DNA of 64,000 bases, taken from assembly GCA_028819005.1 (NCBI GenBank), contig JAPPMP010000028.1, forward strand, positions 1 to 64,000. Direction: 5' to 3'. A model generated the notes under the pieces. It searched no databases and was not told the origin of the DNA. It saw only the letters and a list, made by a program, of their open reading frames with translations. The DNA is from Acidimicrobiaceae bacterium (GTDB lineage Bacteria > Actinomycetota > Acidimicrobiia > Acidimicrobiales > Aldehydirespiratoraceae). The position numbers and the translations under genes were made by a program. Positions 35,036-42,886 of this stretch are shown in pieces (the stretch's first letter is position 1; each line of letters begins with the position of its first letter).

Positions 35036-36034
35036 TCATTGCACCTCCAGTTGGATGAATTCGGCGAAGCGGCGGCGCCACTCGACCGACGGTTTGTCGG
35101 ATTGCACGTTGACGACGCCGGTCCGGGTGAGCGGCAGGGTGCCGGGCACCTGTTCGAGCATGGCTTTGTCCTCCGCGCCGATGGCGCGGTCGAAGGCGAT
35201 GATCTCTTCAGGGTCGACGCTGTGGTCGTCGTTTCTCCAGACAACGAATGTGAACGTCGACTCGAGGTCGTCGCGTGGTGTGCTCACCAGCAGCAGGATG
35301 TGTTCGAGCCCGTCGTCGTAGCGGATAGTGCTTCTGACCATGAACGGCAGGGCGAAACCAGTGGTCATCACGCGATGAACCACATCTTCTTCGCTCCCGC
35401 TGACTGCGGTGGCTTCGTCGGGGTTCGCGGCGTAGACCTCGTATATGTAGCCGTAGAAGTCTTCGTCGAGTTGCTGAAGGTTCAGCTTGGGGATCAGCGG
35501 ATCCTGGCCGAGGCCGAACGTCCCGGTGTGGACCCATGGGAAGTGGCTGAAGTCCATGAAGTTGTCGACGAGCCGGGGGGTTGACACTTTCCAGGTTTCA
35601 ACTCCGCTGTTCAGCCTGCGAAACGCCGGCTCTTCGTCCTGGGGGATTCGGGGGATGGAGACTGCCGGTTCACCGGGGCAGACCCAGACGAGACCGTATC
35701 GTTCCTGCACGTTGCGGCAGTTCAGATGCGCGGTCGGCGGTATTGCGGCGCCCGGGCCCGACGACGGCACGAGCACGCATTGTCCTCGTTCTCCGAACGT
35801 CCAGCCGTGGTATGCGCAGGCGATTTCGCCTTCGTTGTACGTGCCGATTGAGAGCGGAGCCTGCCGGTGCGGGCACTCGTCGGGTGCTGCGATCAGGTCT
35901 CCGCTCTGGGAGCGCCAGAGGACGAGGTTTTCTCCGAGCAGGCGGGTGGCATGGGGTTTGTCTGTGACGTCGGTCGATTCTGCGACCGGATACCAGACGG
36001 TTTGCAGCGGTGCTCGGTCTGCGAATCGTGTCAT
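35036..36034 (-). CDS. Rieske non-heme iron oxygenase (phenylpropionate-dioxygenase/VanA-like)
   Basis: A 332-residue oxygenase, first gene of the 13-gene run. Rieske ligands are Cys54, His56, Cys73 and His76 (CPHRQAPL, then CAYHGW). The mononuclear site is in LVDNFMDFSHFPWVHTGTF. Its size matches VanA/CAO-type Rieske O- or N-demethylases better than ring dioxygenases. I place the start at ATG 36034 (MTRFADRAPLQTVWYPV); the longer frame to 36247 would cover the divergent promoter. The palindromic GntR-type operator is 48 bp upstream. Confidence 0.85.
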   Translation of the reverse strand: MTRFADRAPLQTVWYPVAESTDVTDKPHATRLLGENLVLWRSQSGDLIAAPDECPHRQAPLSIGTYNEGEIACAYHGWTFGERGQCVLVPSSGPGAAIPPTAHLNCRNVQERYGLVWVCPGEPAVSIPRIPQDEEPAFRRLNSGVETWKVSTPRLVDNFMDFSHFPWVHTGTFGLGQDPLIPKLNLQQLDEDFYGYIYEVYAANPDEATAVSGSEEDVVHRVMTTGFALPFMVRSTIRYDDGLEHILLLVSTPRDDLESTFTFVVWRNDDHSVDPEEIIAFDRAIGAEDKAMLEQVPGTLPLTRTGVVNVQSDKPSVEWRRRFAEFIQLEVQ

Positions 36035-36081
36035 CGGATCATCCCCCCGTCTGGTGTCGGCTCGATTGGCGCTGACCTTTT

Positions 36082-36100
36082 TGGTCAGACCAACTGACCA
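36082..36100. promoter_or_regulatory. FadR/GntR-type operator, copy 1
   Basis: TGGTCAGACCAACTGACCA is a palindrome with 7-bp arms (TGGTCAG / CTGACCA). It lies between the divergent Rieske operon (start 36034) and the SnoaL-like gene (start 36125). The identical 19 bases occur at 43720-43738 beside a FadR-like regulator gene. Confidence 0.8.
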
Positions 36101-36124
36101 TTTTCGCATTCTATAGTGAGGCTT

Positions 36125-36568
36125 GTGAACGAATCCAACGAAGCTGCGACCCCGAGCGCGATCGCCCGTTCCTACCTGGAGTCTTTCGCCGCAGGCAACG
36201 CTGACACAATCGCCGCCCATGTTTCGCCTGGCTTTGTGAACGAGCACACCTCGGCTCTAGGGGCTGGGTGCGCCGGTCGGGAGGTGTATCGCCAGCGGCT
36301 CGTCGGTTTCCTCGTCGACATGGTTGATTTGCGCTACGAGATCGAGAACCTGATCGTCGAGGGCTCAGAGGTTGCAGCGTTCTACACCATGACCGCCCGG
36401 TGGCAGGGCGAGCACCCCGTATCGGTGCGAGGTGTGCAACGCCTGGTAGTCGCGGACGGACTCATCGCCCACCGCACCGACTACTGGGACAGCGCCGTCT
36501 TCCTGACCCAAACTTCCCCCGAAGCCCGCACCGCCCTAGCCCCCTTCGGCATTGAGGCTCCCCCCTGA
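36125..36568 (+). CDS. SnoaL-like / NTF2-fold protein
   Basis: A 147-residue protein of the SnoaL polyketide-cyclase / nuclear-transport-factor-2 fold. The N-terminal helix AIARSYLESFAAGNADTIAAHVSPGFVNEH and the later GVQRLVVADGLIAHRTDYWDS are typical. GTG 36125 is the likely start. A -10-like TATAGT (36112-36117) ends seven bases before it, so the message may be leaderless. It is divergent from the catabolic run and shares its operator region, so it is probably co-regulated. The stop codon lies in the first of two 24-bp repeats. Confidence 0.75.
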   Translation: MNESNEAATPSAIARSYLESFAAGNADTIAAHVSPGFVNEHTSALGAGCAGREVYRQRLVGFLVDMVDLRYEIENLIVEGSEVAAFYTMTARWQGEHPVSVRGVQRLVVADGLIAHRTDYWDSAVFLTQTSPEARTALAPFGIEAPP

Positions 36569-36642
36569 TCGTGGAGGCATGGCCGCCCAACCGGTGGATC
36601 ATCCCCGCACGGGCGGGTTCCCCCCTGATCGTGGAGGCATGG
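36559..36642 (+). repeat. 24-bp direct repeat pair flanking a CRISPR-repeat-like hairpin
   Basis: Identical 24-base copies at 36559-36582 and 36619-36642 (core CCTGATCGTGGAGGCATGG) are exactly 60 bp apart. Between them lies GGATCATCCCCGCACGGGCG followed by GG (36596-36617), with a CCCGC/GCGGG stem. This resembles the type I-E CRISPR repeats common in Actinobacteria. Only one such repeat is present, so this is at most a relic. Confidence 0.5.
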
Positions 36643-36665
36643 TGTGCCCCATGCGGTGTCTTGCC

Positions 36666-36728
36666 GGGCGCTGGACGTCGCAGAGACGGCGTTGTGCAAG
36701 CACCTCGACAGGCCCCCGGCTCCGGCCC
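36666..36728 (+). repeat. dispersed approx. 62-bp repeat, copy 1
   Basis: Starts GGGCGCTGGA and contains TGCAAGCACCTC; matches 56987-57048 at roughly four of five positions, including an 11-base identical run TGCAAGCACCT. In one frame both copies encode a related peptide containing CKHL followed by RP. Each copy lies beside a regulator-like gene (AlbA here, AbiEi at the other). Confidence 0.65.
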
Positions 36729-36752
36729 GGCAGCGCCGGGGGATCACAAGCT

Positions 36753-36791
36753 ACATACATCTACTCTAAATTGTTTAGAGTAGATGTATGT
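36753..36791. promoter_or_regulatory. 39-bp perfect palindrome over the start codon of the AlbA-type regulator
   Basis: Left arm ACATACATCTACTCTAAA (36753-36770), centre TTG, right arm its exact reverse complement (36774-36791). The ATG at 36788 lies inside the right arm. Strong candidate for an autoregulatory operator. Confidence 0.85.
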
Positions 36792-38203
36792 CCACAGTGG
36801 CGGTCCGACAAGCACTGGCAGAACCTCCGAGCAGCAGGGGCGAAGCACTCCTGTCCCTACCTGAAGATCAGTGGTTCGAGCGGAAAGGAGCCCGTGTGGC
36901 CCCCACGAGGCTCGCGGAGACGCTTGTCGGCTTTGCCAACGCCGAGGGAGGTACCGTGGTGCTGGGACTCCAGGATGGCCGGGTCGAAGGGATCAAGTCC
37001 GATGGTTCCAAGTCACTTTCGGCAAAGCAGCAAACTGCGTTCGATTTCACTCAGCCGTCAGTGCGCTGCACTCACAAGCTTGTTGAGTGTCATCGTGCAG
37101 ACGGCACCTCAGACTCGCTACTTGTTATTGAGATCGAAGCTTCCGAACAGGTCCACGCAACCAACAAGGACGAGGTGTTCCTCCGGGTAGGAGACGAGAA
37201 CCGAAAACTGAATTTCGACCAGCGCAGGGATCTGCTCTACGACAAGGGACAGGCAACCTACGAAATCACCCCTGTTGCCGAAGCCACCTTCGACGACTTC
37301 GACGCTCGCTGGCTGGAGTCGTACGCCGAGGCGGTCGATCATTCTGACCCGCGCCGGTTGCTGCAAGCTCGCAGCCTGCTCACCAAAGCGGGAGGACCAA
37401 CCACTGCGTCGGTCCTGCTTTTCGGCACCAATCCGCAGCAATGGCTACCGGAGGCATATGTGAGGGTGCTGCGTTACCGGGGAACCGAGCGGGGAGCAGG
37501 AGCACGCCAGAAACTGCTCGACGATGTCAGGGTCGAAGGTCCGATCCCAGTGCAGATTGGTCTTGCCCGTCAGACGATATTCGACCTGATGCCTGCACGA
37601 CGGGCCCTCGTCGGCAGTGGGCGATTTGAGCGAGTCCCGCTCGTCCCCGAAGACGCCTGGTTGGAAGGTCTGGTGAACGCTGTCGTACACCGGTCTTACA
37701 ACGTAAGCGGTGATCACATACGAGTTGAGATTTTTGATGACCGCATCGAAATTGAGAGTCCTGGGCGTTTTCCGGGGATAGTTGACCTGGATGCTCCGAG
37801 GGACATCACCCGCTTTGCCCGGAACCCTCGAATTGCCCGGGTGTGCGCTGATCTCCGGTTTGGACAAGAACTGGGCGAGGGGATCCGGAGAATCTTCGAG
37901 GAAATGAATCTGGCTGGACTCGCCGATCCGGTGTACACACAAACGTCTGGGAGCGCTCGCCTCACTCTCTCCTGTATCCCCGTAAACAGGGAACTCGAAC
38001 GCCGCCTACCGATAGGGGCCCGCGATATTTTGCAGGTGATTCGTAATGCAGAGCGAGTAAGCACCGGAGAGGTTGCCGCGGCAACAGGCGAATCTCGCCC
38101 GGTGGTTCTGCAACACCTTCGAGCGCTCCAAGAGGAAGGGCTGATCGAATGGGTGGGACAATCGCCAAAGGATCCTCGCGCCTACTGGAAAGCCCGAATT
38201 TAA
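36788..38203 (+). CDS. Schlafen-AlbA_2-domain transcriptional regulator / ATPase-like protein
   Basis: A 471-residue protein. Residues about 28-120 are an AlbA_2 (Schlafen-like, divergent AAA-4) domain: WFERKGARVAPTRLAETLVGFANAEGGTVVLG. The central part carries a histidine-kinase-like-ATPase-like segment (EGLVNAVVHRSYNVSGDHIRV, ESPGRFPG). The last 70 residues form a winged helix (GARDILQVIRNAERVSTGEVAAATG and following). Such proteins are DNA-binding regulators or defence factors. The start codon lies in a perfect 39-bp palindrome, and the half-site recurs after the stop, so it probably binds both. No partner gene is coupled to it. Confidence 0.8.
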   Translation: MSTVAVRQALAEPPSSRGEALLSLPEDQWFERKGARVAPTRLAETLVGFANAEGGTVVLGLQDGRVEGIKSDGSKSLSAKQQTAFDFTQPSVRCTHKLVECHRADGTSDSLLVIEIEASEQVHATNKDEVFLRVGDENRKLNFDQRRDLLYDKGQATYEITPVAEATFDDFDARWLESYAEAVDHSDPRRLLQARSLLTKAGGPTTASVLLFGTNPQQWLPEAYVRVLRYRGTERGAGARQKLLDDVRVEGPIPVQIGLARQTIFDLMPARRALVGSGRFERVPLVPEDAWLEGLVNAVVHRSYNVSGDHIRVEIFDDRIEIESPGRFPGIVDLDAPRDITRFARNPRIARVCADLRFGQELGEGIRRIFEEMNLAGLADPVYTQTSGSARLTLSCIPVNRELERRLPIGARDILQVIRNAERVSTGEVAAATGESRPVVLQHLRALQEEGLIEWVGQSPKDPRAYWKARI

Positions 38204-38256
38204 TGACACTAAAGGAATTACAAGCTAGTGATATATAGGTTTACCTGCGCTTTCAG

Positions 38257-38279
38257 GTCTACTATAAATCTACTCTAAA
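38257..38279 (+). promoter_or_regulatory. two tandem AlbA-regulator half-sites downstream of the gene
   Basis: GTCTACTATAAA (38257-38268) and ATCTACTCTAAA (38268-38279) repeat in direct orientation. The second is identical to 12 bases of the 39-bp palindrome at 36759-36770. The regulator gene is thus bracketed by its own likely binding motif. Confidence 0.65.
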
Positions 38280-38402
38280 CGCTCGAAACATCAGAGTCAG
38301 CCGGAAGTGAGCATATCGGCGGGGATCTTCATGTCGAGGGCACCGAGGAATCCTCCGGCGTCTGTGACGGCGTTGCCTGTCGTCTCATGCGCTCACCACA
38401 TT

Positions 38403-38834
38403 TCAGCGGGGGATCGGGCGATAATCACAGCCGAGATGCGACATCGCAGACCGAATACGCGGCCCGTCGTCTCCGGTCCAAACGCAAAGCGGAGCGGAAA
38501 GGTGTTCGGCAGCCGCGACGGCTTCGGCGCCGAGAGTAGAGAGTTGATGAGCGTCGGCAAGTTCGGCCATTCGGTAAGCAAGGTTGCGAACCGGAACCAC
38601 CTCGATGTCGGGGTGAAGGTCGAGGAGTTGTCGTCCCAACGCTTGACGGGCACTGCGGGGCCACGAACCGGTGAGGGCCCCTCCGGTTGCGGACACGGCA
38701 CTTCGACACAGTCGAACCAGATAGAGATTGGTTGTGGCCGGTTCATGATCGACGAGCACCTGGGCCAACCCGTCGCTCAACTCACCGGAAAGCAAGTCGC
38801 GCAGGAGATGGTCGTCGAGGACCGTTCGGCTCAC
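38403..38834 (-). CDS. PIN-like toxin partner of an AbrB-type antitoxin
   Basis: A 143-residue protein of an actinobacterial family seen next to AbrB-type antitoxins. The N-terminal SRTVLDDHLLRDLLSG gives an Asp pair where PIN nucleases have their first acid. The later QLSTLGAEAVAAAEHLSAPLCV and WTGDDGPRIRSA resemble the PIN core. Classical PIN residues are incomplete, so nuclease activity is uncertain. It overlaps the upstream antitoxin gene by 4 bp, the usual toxin-antitoxin layout. Confidence 0.7.
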   Translation of the reverse strand: MSRTVLDDHLLRDLLSGELSDGLAQVLVDHEPATTNLYLVRLCRSAVSATGGALTGSWPRSARQALGRQLLDLHPDIEVVPVRNLAYRMAELADAHQLSTLGAEAVAAAEHLSAPLCVWTGDDGPRIRSAMSHLGCDYRPIPR

Positions 38835-39082
38835 GTTGTGGCAAGGTCTGGATCGTCGGCCAAGCCGTGAACGAAAGCGGCGTGCTCGTCACGTCCCAGG
38901 AGGTCGGCGAGCAGATGACGCCCCTCGCCCTTGGGCACCGTGAGCACACCAAATCCGAGATCCAATACGTCGACCGGTCCTCCGTCATCAAGATTCCAGC
39001 GATGCCGAACGCTGGCAGGCAGACACACTTGGCCCGACGACGACACGAGATATTCCTGTACGTTGCTCACGAGCCGCAGCAT
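38831..39082 (-). CDS. AbrB/SpoVT-type antitoxin
   Basis: An antitoxin of about 83 residues. EYLVSSSGQVCLPASVRHRW is the swapped-hairpin AbrB/MazE DNA-binding motif. The frame opens further up with GTG 39106 and TTG 39109, but ATG 39082 forms the end of a 9-bp inverted repeat in the promoter, so I prefer it. A leaderless or near-leaderless transcript would explain the missing Shine-Dalgarno. The C-terminal tail (LLADLLGRDEHAAFVHGLADDP) would bind the PIN-like partner downstream. The pair lies between the AlbA regulator and the P450. Confidence 0.75.
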   Translation of the reverse strand: MLRLVSNVQEYLVSSSGQVCLPASVRHRWNLDDGGPVDVLDLGFGVLTVPKGEGRHLLADLLGRDEHAAFVHGLADDPDLATT

Positions 39083-39113
39083 ACTTGGTAAAGGGAGTTG
39101 TGTCACCAAGTAT
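39081..39113. promoter_or_regulatory. operator of the AbrB/PIN pair
   Basis: Perfect 9-bp arms ATACTTGGT (39081-39089) and ACCAAGTAT (39105-39113) around a 15-base centre. On the coding strand the proximal arm runs into the ATG at 39082. The position fits autorepression by the AbrB protein. Confidence 0.65.
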
Positions 39114-39155
39114 CAATCTGGGCGTGCCACCCGAACCGCGATAGCTCCAAAACCG

Positions 39156-40403
39156 TTAGTTCCAGGAGATGTCCAGGGGGAGGTGTTCGTGGCGACGCAC
39201 GAACATGCTGCTCTCCCACTGGGGCGGGTCGTCCTCGGTCAGCGCGAAGAAGCTGGTCTCATCTAGCAGCCGCTTGATGCTGCAGTGAGTCTCCATTCGG
39301 GCCAGAGACGCGCCCACGCAGTGGTGGATCCCTCGGCCGAACGCCAGATGGCTGCGGGGCAGGCGTCGGTTCAACACCACCTCGTCCGGTCGATCAAATT
39401 CGACGGGGTCGCGGTTGGCCGAAGCCCACAGCAGCATTGCGGTGGTGCCGGCTTTGAGAGTTGTGCCGCCGAGTTCGCAGTCTCGTTTCACCTGGCGATA
39501 GTGGCCCCGAAACGGCGACTCCAGCCGAACGGCCTCCTCAACGAAAGGCTCGATGAGGTTGTGGTCGGCCCGGATCTGGTCTTGGAGTTCGGGATCGTCG
39601 GCCAGCATCCGTGTGGCGTTGCCGATCAGCGAAGCGGTCGACTCGCCACCCGCCCCGAGCAGAACCACGAGAGTTCCGATGGCGTCCTCCGTCTTCAGAT
39701 CGCCGTTAGCCACTGCCTTGGCACACACGCCTACAAGGTCGTTGCCCGGGTCTTTGCCGGCCTCGAACAGCTTGTCGACGAGATACGGCGCGGCGTCTCC
39801 CATCTCGACTGCCAAAGCGGCCATGGCTTCGAGGTCACGGATTCCAGCCAGCACGTGGCCGCCCTGCAGCGCCCAGCGCATCACATCGGGCCAGTCCTCG
39901 TCGGGCAGTCCGATCAGGCGTCCGATCACCCGGGCGGGAATCGGATGGGCGACCGTGTTGGCCCACTCGACCCGCGTCCCACGGGCTCGAGCGTCGGCAA
40001 TGTGGTCTGCGACGATGGACTCGATGTAGGGGCGCATCTCCTCCATGCGGCGGGCCACCAGTTCGGGGAACACGACGCTGCGGTGCTTGGTGTGCTCGGG
40101 CGGGTCGGCGGTGGCCAGGGTGGTGGTGCCCTCGCCGAGATCGTCTGTGCGGAACAGTGCGGGCGAACCGTCGTCGCCGGTGATCACCAGCACGTCGAGG
40201 TGGTTCGAGAAGTCGTCTATCCGCCGGAGTGCGTCCAGGATGTGCTCGTGTGAAGCCACGAACGCCAAGTCGAGCCCTGGCACCAGCCACACGGGGTGCT
40301 CTTGGCGGAGCCGTTCGAAGAACGGGTAGGGGTTGGCCAAGACCCCCGGATCGATGATCGTGCGGGCCTCCAGAGTACCGCTGAACGACTCGGTAGAGTT
40401 CAT
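39156..40403 (-). CDS. cytochrome P450
   Basis: A soluble bacterial P450 of about 415 residues. The heme-binding loop FGRGIHHCVG (Cys about residue 362) is intact, as is the K-helix ExxR in EEAVRLESPFR. The I-helix reads LGAGGESTASLIGN, with Gly-Glu in place of the common acid/Thr pair order but the Thr retained. It needs ferredoxin and a reductase, which are not encoded nearby. ATG 40403 (MNSTESFSGTLEARTIIDPG) or the GTG at 40418 starts the protein. It stands alone on the minus strand. Family-level substrate prediction is not possible by eye. Confidence 0.9.
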   Translation of the reverse strand: MNSTESFSGTLEARTIIDPGVLANPYPFFERLRQEHPVWLVPGLDLAFVASHEHILDALRRIDDFSNHLDVLVITGDDGSPALFRTDDLGEGTTTLATADPPEHTKHRSVVFPELVARRMEEMRPYIESIVADHIADARARGTRVEWANTVAHPIPARVIGRLIGLPDEDWPDVMRWALQGGHVLAGIRDLEAMAALAVEMGDAAPYLVDKLFEAGKDPGNDLVGVCAKAVANGDLKTEDAIGTLVVLLGAGGESTASLIGNATRMLADDPELQDQIRADHNLIEPFVEEAVRLESPFRGHYRQVKRDCELGGTTLKAGTTAMLLWASANRDPVEFDRPDEVVLNRRLPRSHLAFGRGIHHCVGASLARMETHCSIKRLLDETSFFALTEDDPPQWESSMFVRRHEHLPLDISWN

Positions 40404-40521
40404 GTCAGATGTTGCCACAAACCTCGATTGACTTGCCTGCCGGCTTCGGTTGGTTCTGTCGATGTCAAGGGTTCGGCGAGGTCGCCATGAGCATCGTTGT
40501 ATGGTCCGGCGCCGGCTGCTG

Positions 40522-40971
40522 TCAGATGTCGGACCATTCCCTAGCGTCGACGTATCTGCTCAGGTGAGTGGCATTGGTAGTTGCCACCACCACGGTTTCA
40601 GCGAGGTTTGCCGTTGGGGCGTGTCGAGCCTGCGCTGCGAGGATGACGTCTCCATCTAGAGCCGCGTCGTGAGCGGTCGGCAAACCGCTATTGCGAGCTT
40701 CGGCCCACAACGAGGCGGCGTCTCGCATCATCGCCGTTGTCAGCGGCAAGTACCCGAAGCCGGCAGTGAGTTGGTCGAGCCTCGCCAGGCCGAGTTGCTT
40801 GTCGGCGCGCAGCAGTTCTCGGCGGACTTCATAGTCGGCTATCTCGGGGACGACGAGACGGTGTCCCGCGGTCAGGCGCGCTTCGGCCCACTCTCGGGCT
40901 TCTTGACCCTTTGTGGTGTGTGCCGGGTTGCTGAGCAATCCGAGAGGGCCACTGTCGAGTAGGAGCAACAT
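40522..40971 (-). CDS. PIN-domain toxin (VapC-like)
   Basis: A 149-residue PIN protein. Acidic residues are visible in MLLLLDSGPLGLLSN (Asp6), VVPEIADYEVRREL (Glu), and HDAALDGDVILAAQAR (Asp pair). ATG 40971 lies one base after the stop of the gene at 40973-41491, so the two are co-translated; the longer frame to 41049 overlaps that gene and is rejected. The tail NATHLSRYVDAREWSDI is typical of VapC-like toxins. The upstream partner is not a known VapB. Confidence 0.8.
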   Translation of the reverse strand: MLLLLDSGPLGLLSNPAHTTKGQEAREWAEARLTAGHRLVVPEIADYEVRRELLRADKQLGLARLDQLTAGFGYLPLTTAMMRDAASLWAEARNSGLPTAHDAALDGDVILAAQARHAPTANLAETVVVATTNATHLSRYVDAREWSDI

Positions 40972-40972
40972 C

Positions 40973-41491
40973 TCAGAATACGCGCCCTGATTCGTGCCTT
41001 GTCTTTCCGAGGGCTTCCATGAGGAAGCGGGCTGTCTCCTCTCTTTCACAGTTGTCGCCGATCTCGGCTACGGCCTCCAACGCGGCGAGCGCCGTTGAGA
41101 TGTATACCGGTTCGGCTTCCTCTCGCTTGGTGTAGCGCTCGGCTTTGACGAAGTAACGCGCTCCGGAGACTGTCCCCTTCTTGCCTGTCTTCTGCCATCC
41201 GAGTTTGGCCATTTTCAGCCTGACTGCGACCCCGACGGTCTGGCGAAAGCGATCCGACCCCAAGACGGTTGCCATAGCCGGGTCGCCCTCAATGAATCGA
41301 ACGACACCGGCCAACGCAGGTTTGCCATACGACTCGGCATCCATCAGGCGTTGCTCGTTAGCCGGGTCGTTGAGCAACTCGAATAGACGCTTGTAGACAA
41401 GAGGGTGGTCGTGGAGCTGTCCCCGGTACCTGCGGGCGTGGGGATCACGGCGGAAGTCTTCGGCTTCAAGGCGCTGCGTGATGGTGTTCAC
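40973..41491 (-). CDS. uncharacterised 172-residue partner of a PIN toxin (possible antitoxin)
   Basis: A 172-residue protein that I do not recognise as a named domain. It has a helical N-terminal half (LVYKRLFELLNDPANEQRLM, then RFIEGDPAMATVLGSDRFRQ) and an FVKAERYTKREEAEPVYI strand/helix segment. The charged C-terminus ends KTRHESGRVF. It sits one base upstream of the PIN gene, which suggests it is the antitoxin although it is larger than most. A perfect palindrome 70 bp upstream is a candidate operator. Confidence 0.65.
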   Translation of the reverse strand: MNTITQRLEAEDFRRDPHARRYRGQLHDHPLVYKRLFELLNDPANEQRLMDAESYGKPALAGVVRFIEGDPAMATVLGSDRFRQTVGVAVRLKMAKLGWQKTGKKGTVSGARYFVKAERYTKREEAEPVYISTALAALEAVAEIGDNCEREETARFLMEALGKTRHESGRVF

Positions 41492-41560
41492 TGTCGATCC
41501 CTCCGTCGTTCAAGCGCTGATTACCATATGAGACTCTACAAAGGAGATACAAAATATAGA

Positions 41561-41577
41561 GGTCTAAATATTAGACC
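41561..41577. promoter_or_regulatory. palindrome upstream of the PIN/partner pair
   Basis: GGTCTAA-ATA-TTAGACC, perfect 7-bp arms, 70 bp upstream of the ATG at 41491 in an AT-rich stretch. Likely operator of the pair. Confidence 0.5.
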
Positions 41578-42074
41578 GATTGGTGACCAGATCACGAAAC
41601 TGTACGGGTCAGGTCTGTGGGGAGTCGGATTGTTTCAGCACACTTGAGATCTGCGTTGTGTCCGACCATGAGGTCCCGCGTTCGAGGCAGCGTCTCTCTG
41701 AAGAACCGGGAGACGGAACTGTCGTAGTCTGTGAGGAGTGAGGTCAACGGCACAGGGTGAGATTACTGCGGAATCTCCTGCAAGGGGACTCCACGATCAT
41801 ATTTTTATGATATTTGATGTGATATGAATTGAAATACGAGTATCGTTGCCATGCGTTGGTCTCGTTGATCTGTGAAACGACCGCAGCGGTTCGGTGAAGT
41901 CTGCGGGCACACAACCCGCTACCGGTGTGGCGCAACGCCTCGACGCGCAGCCCCTACGATGCGTGTCGTGCCCGTGGGCGGGGTGACGCCGTTGATCAGA
42001 TCCGTGCCGAGGCAGATGATGACAGCATCCTGCGAGCGGGCTAACGGCCAAGGAGCGAATTAGAGTAGGGGCCT
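41578..42074. other. non-coding stretch before the enoyl-CoA hydratase
   Basis: No convincing coding frame on either strand. It contains an AT-rich patch (about 41800-41845) with an ATCATA/TATGAT inverted repeat. Nothing else was recognised. Confidence 0.5.
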
Positions 42075-42854
42075 ATGGACTATCGCAATCTTCTCTACAA
42101 GCGTGATGACGCCTACGTGACGATCACGCTCAATCGTCCTGAGCGGCGAAATTGTCTGTCATCGGAGATGTTGTCCGAGCTCGAGGACGCATTGCGTGCC
42201 ACCGGTGAGGTCGGGGAAGTAGCCGGCATCGTGCTCGCCGCCAACGGGCCGGTCTTCTCCTCAGGGCATGACCTCGGCGAGATGGCGAAGATGAACGAGG
42301 ACGAGCTCAGGGGACTGTTCACGCTGTGCACGTCGACGATGACCGCTATCGCGGAGATCCCCCAGGTGGTGATCGCTCAGGTGCATGCGCTGGCCACCGC
42401 TGCCGGTGCGCAACTCGCAGCCAGCGCCGATCTGATCGTGGCGAGTGCCGAGGCTGCTTTCGCCACGCCGGGTGGCAAAGGCGGGCTGTTCTGCCACACA
42501 CCGATGGTGGCCGTGGCCCGACCGTTGGGCCGGAAGCGGGCGGTGGAACTGGCGCTCACGGGCGACACGATCGACGCGGCCACAGCGCTCGACTGGGGGC
42601 TTGTGAACCGTGTTGTCCCTGCAGAAGAGCTTGAATCCGCGACTCTGGACCTGTTGAAGCGGGCGACACGGGGCAGCCGCTACGCCAAAGGCGTGGGCAA
42701 ACAGACGCTCTATGCCCAGATGGACATGCCAACCGGCGACGCGTACGAGTTGGCGATCGACGTCATGGCCCGCAACGCGGCGCGTGGTGACGGAGCCGAG
42801 TGGCCCAAGGCCTTTGTCGAGAAGCGCCGCGCCGTCTGGACCCACTCGGGCTAG
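42075..42854 (+). CDS. enoyl-CoA hydratase/isomerase family protein
   Basis: A 259-residue crotonase-fold protein. LNRPERRNCLSSEML and the oxyanion-hole segments SSGHDLGEM and AAGAQLAASADLIVAS are clear. The second catalytic Glu of classical hydratases falls in a stretch reading GGLFCHTPMV, so the active site departs from the hydratase pattern and is closer to ECHDC3-like proteins. It stands between the TA-like region and the FadR-type regulator, convergent with the latter. Acyl-CoA hydration or isomerisation is likely, with the exact step unknown. Confidence 0.82.
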   Translation: MDYRNLLYKRDDAYVTITLNRPERRNCLSSEMLSELEDALRATGEVGEVAGIVLAANGPVFSSGHDLGEMAKMNEDELRGLFTLCTSTMTAIAEIPQVVIAQVHALATAAGAQLAASADLIVASAEAAFATPGGKGGLFCHTPMVAVARPLGRKRAVELALTGDTIDAATALDWGLVNRVVPAEELESATLDLLKRATRGSRYAKGVGKQTLYAQMDMPTGDAYELAIDVMARNAARGDGAEWPKAFVEKRRAVWTHSG

Positions 42855-42886
42855 ACGAACCTCGTGCTCACGTCCCGAGCAACAGA

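Noticed and set aside
36559..36642. A CRISPR array
   Set aside because: Only one repeat-like hairpin; no second repeat at about 61 bp on either side and no cas genes in the window. Kept only as a possible relic.
41744..42063. Short frames on both strands between the PIN partner and the enoyl-CoA hydratase
   Set aside because: No Shine-Dalgarno, no domain, and Arg/His/Cys-rich composition typical of chance frames.
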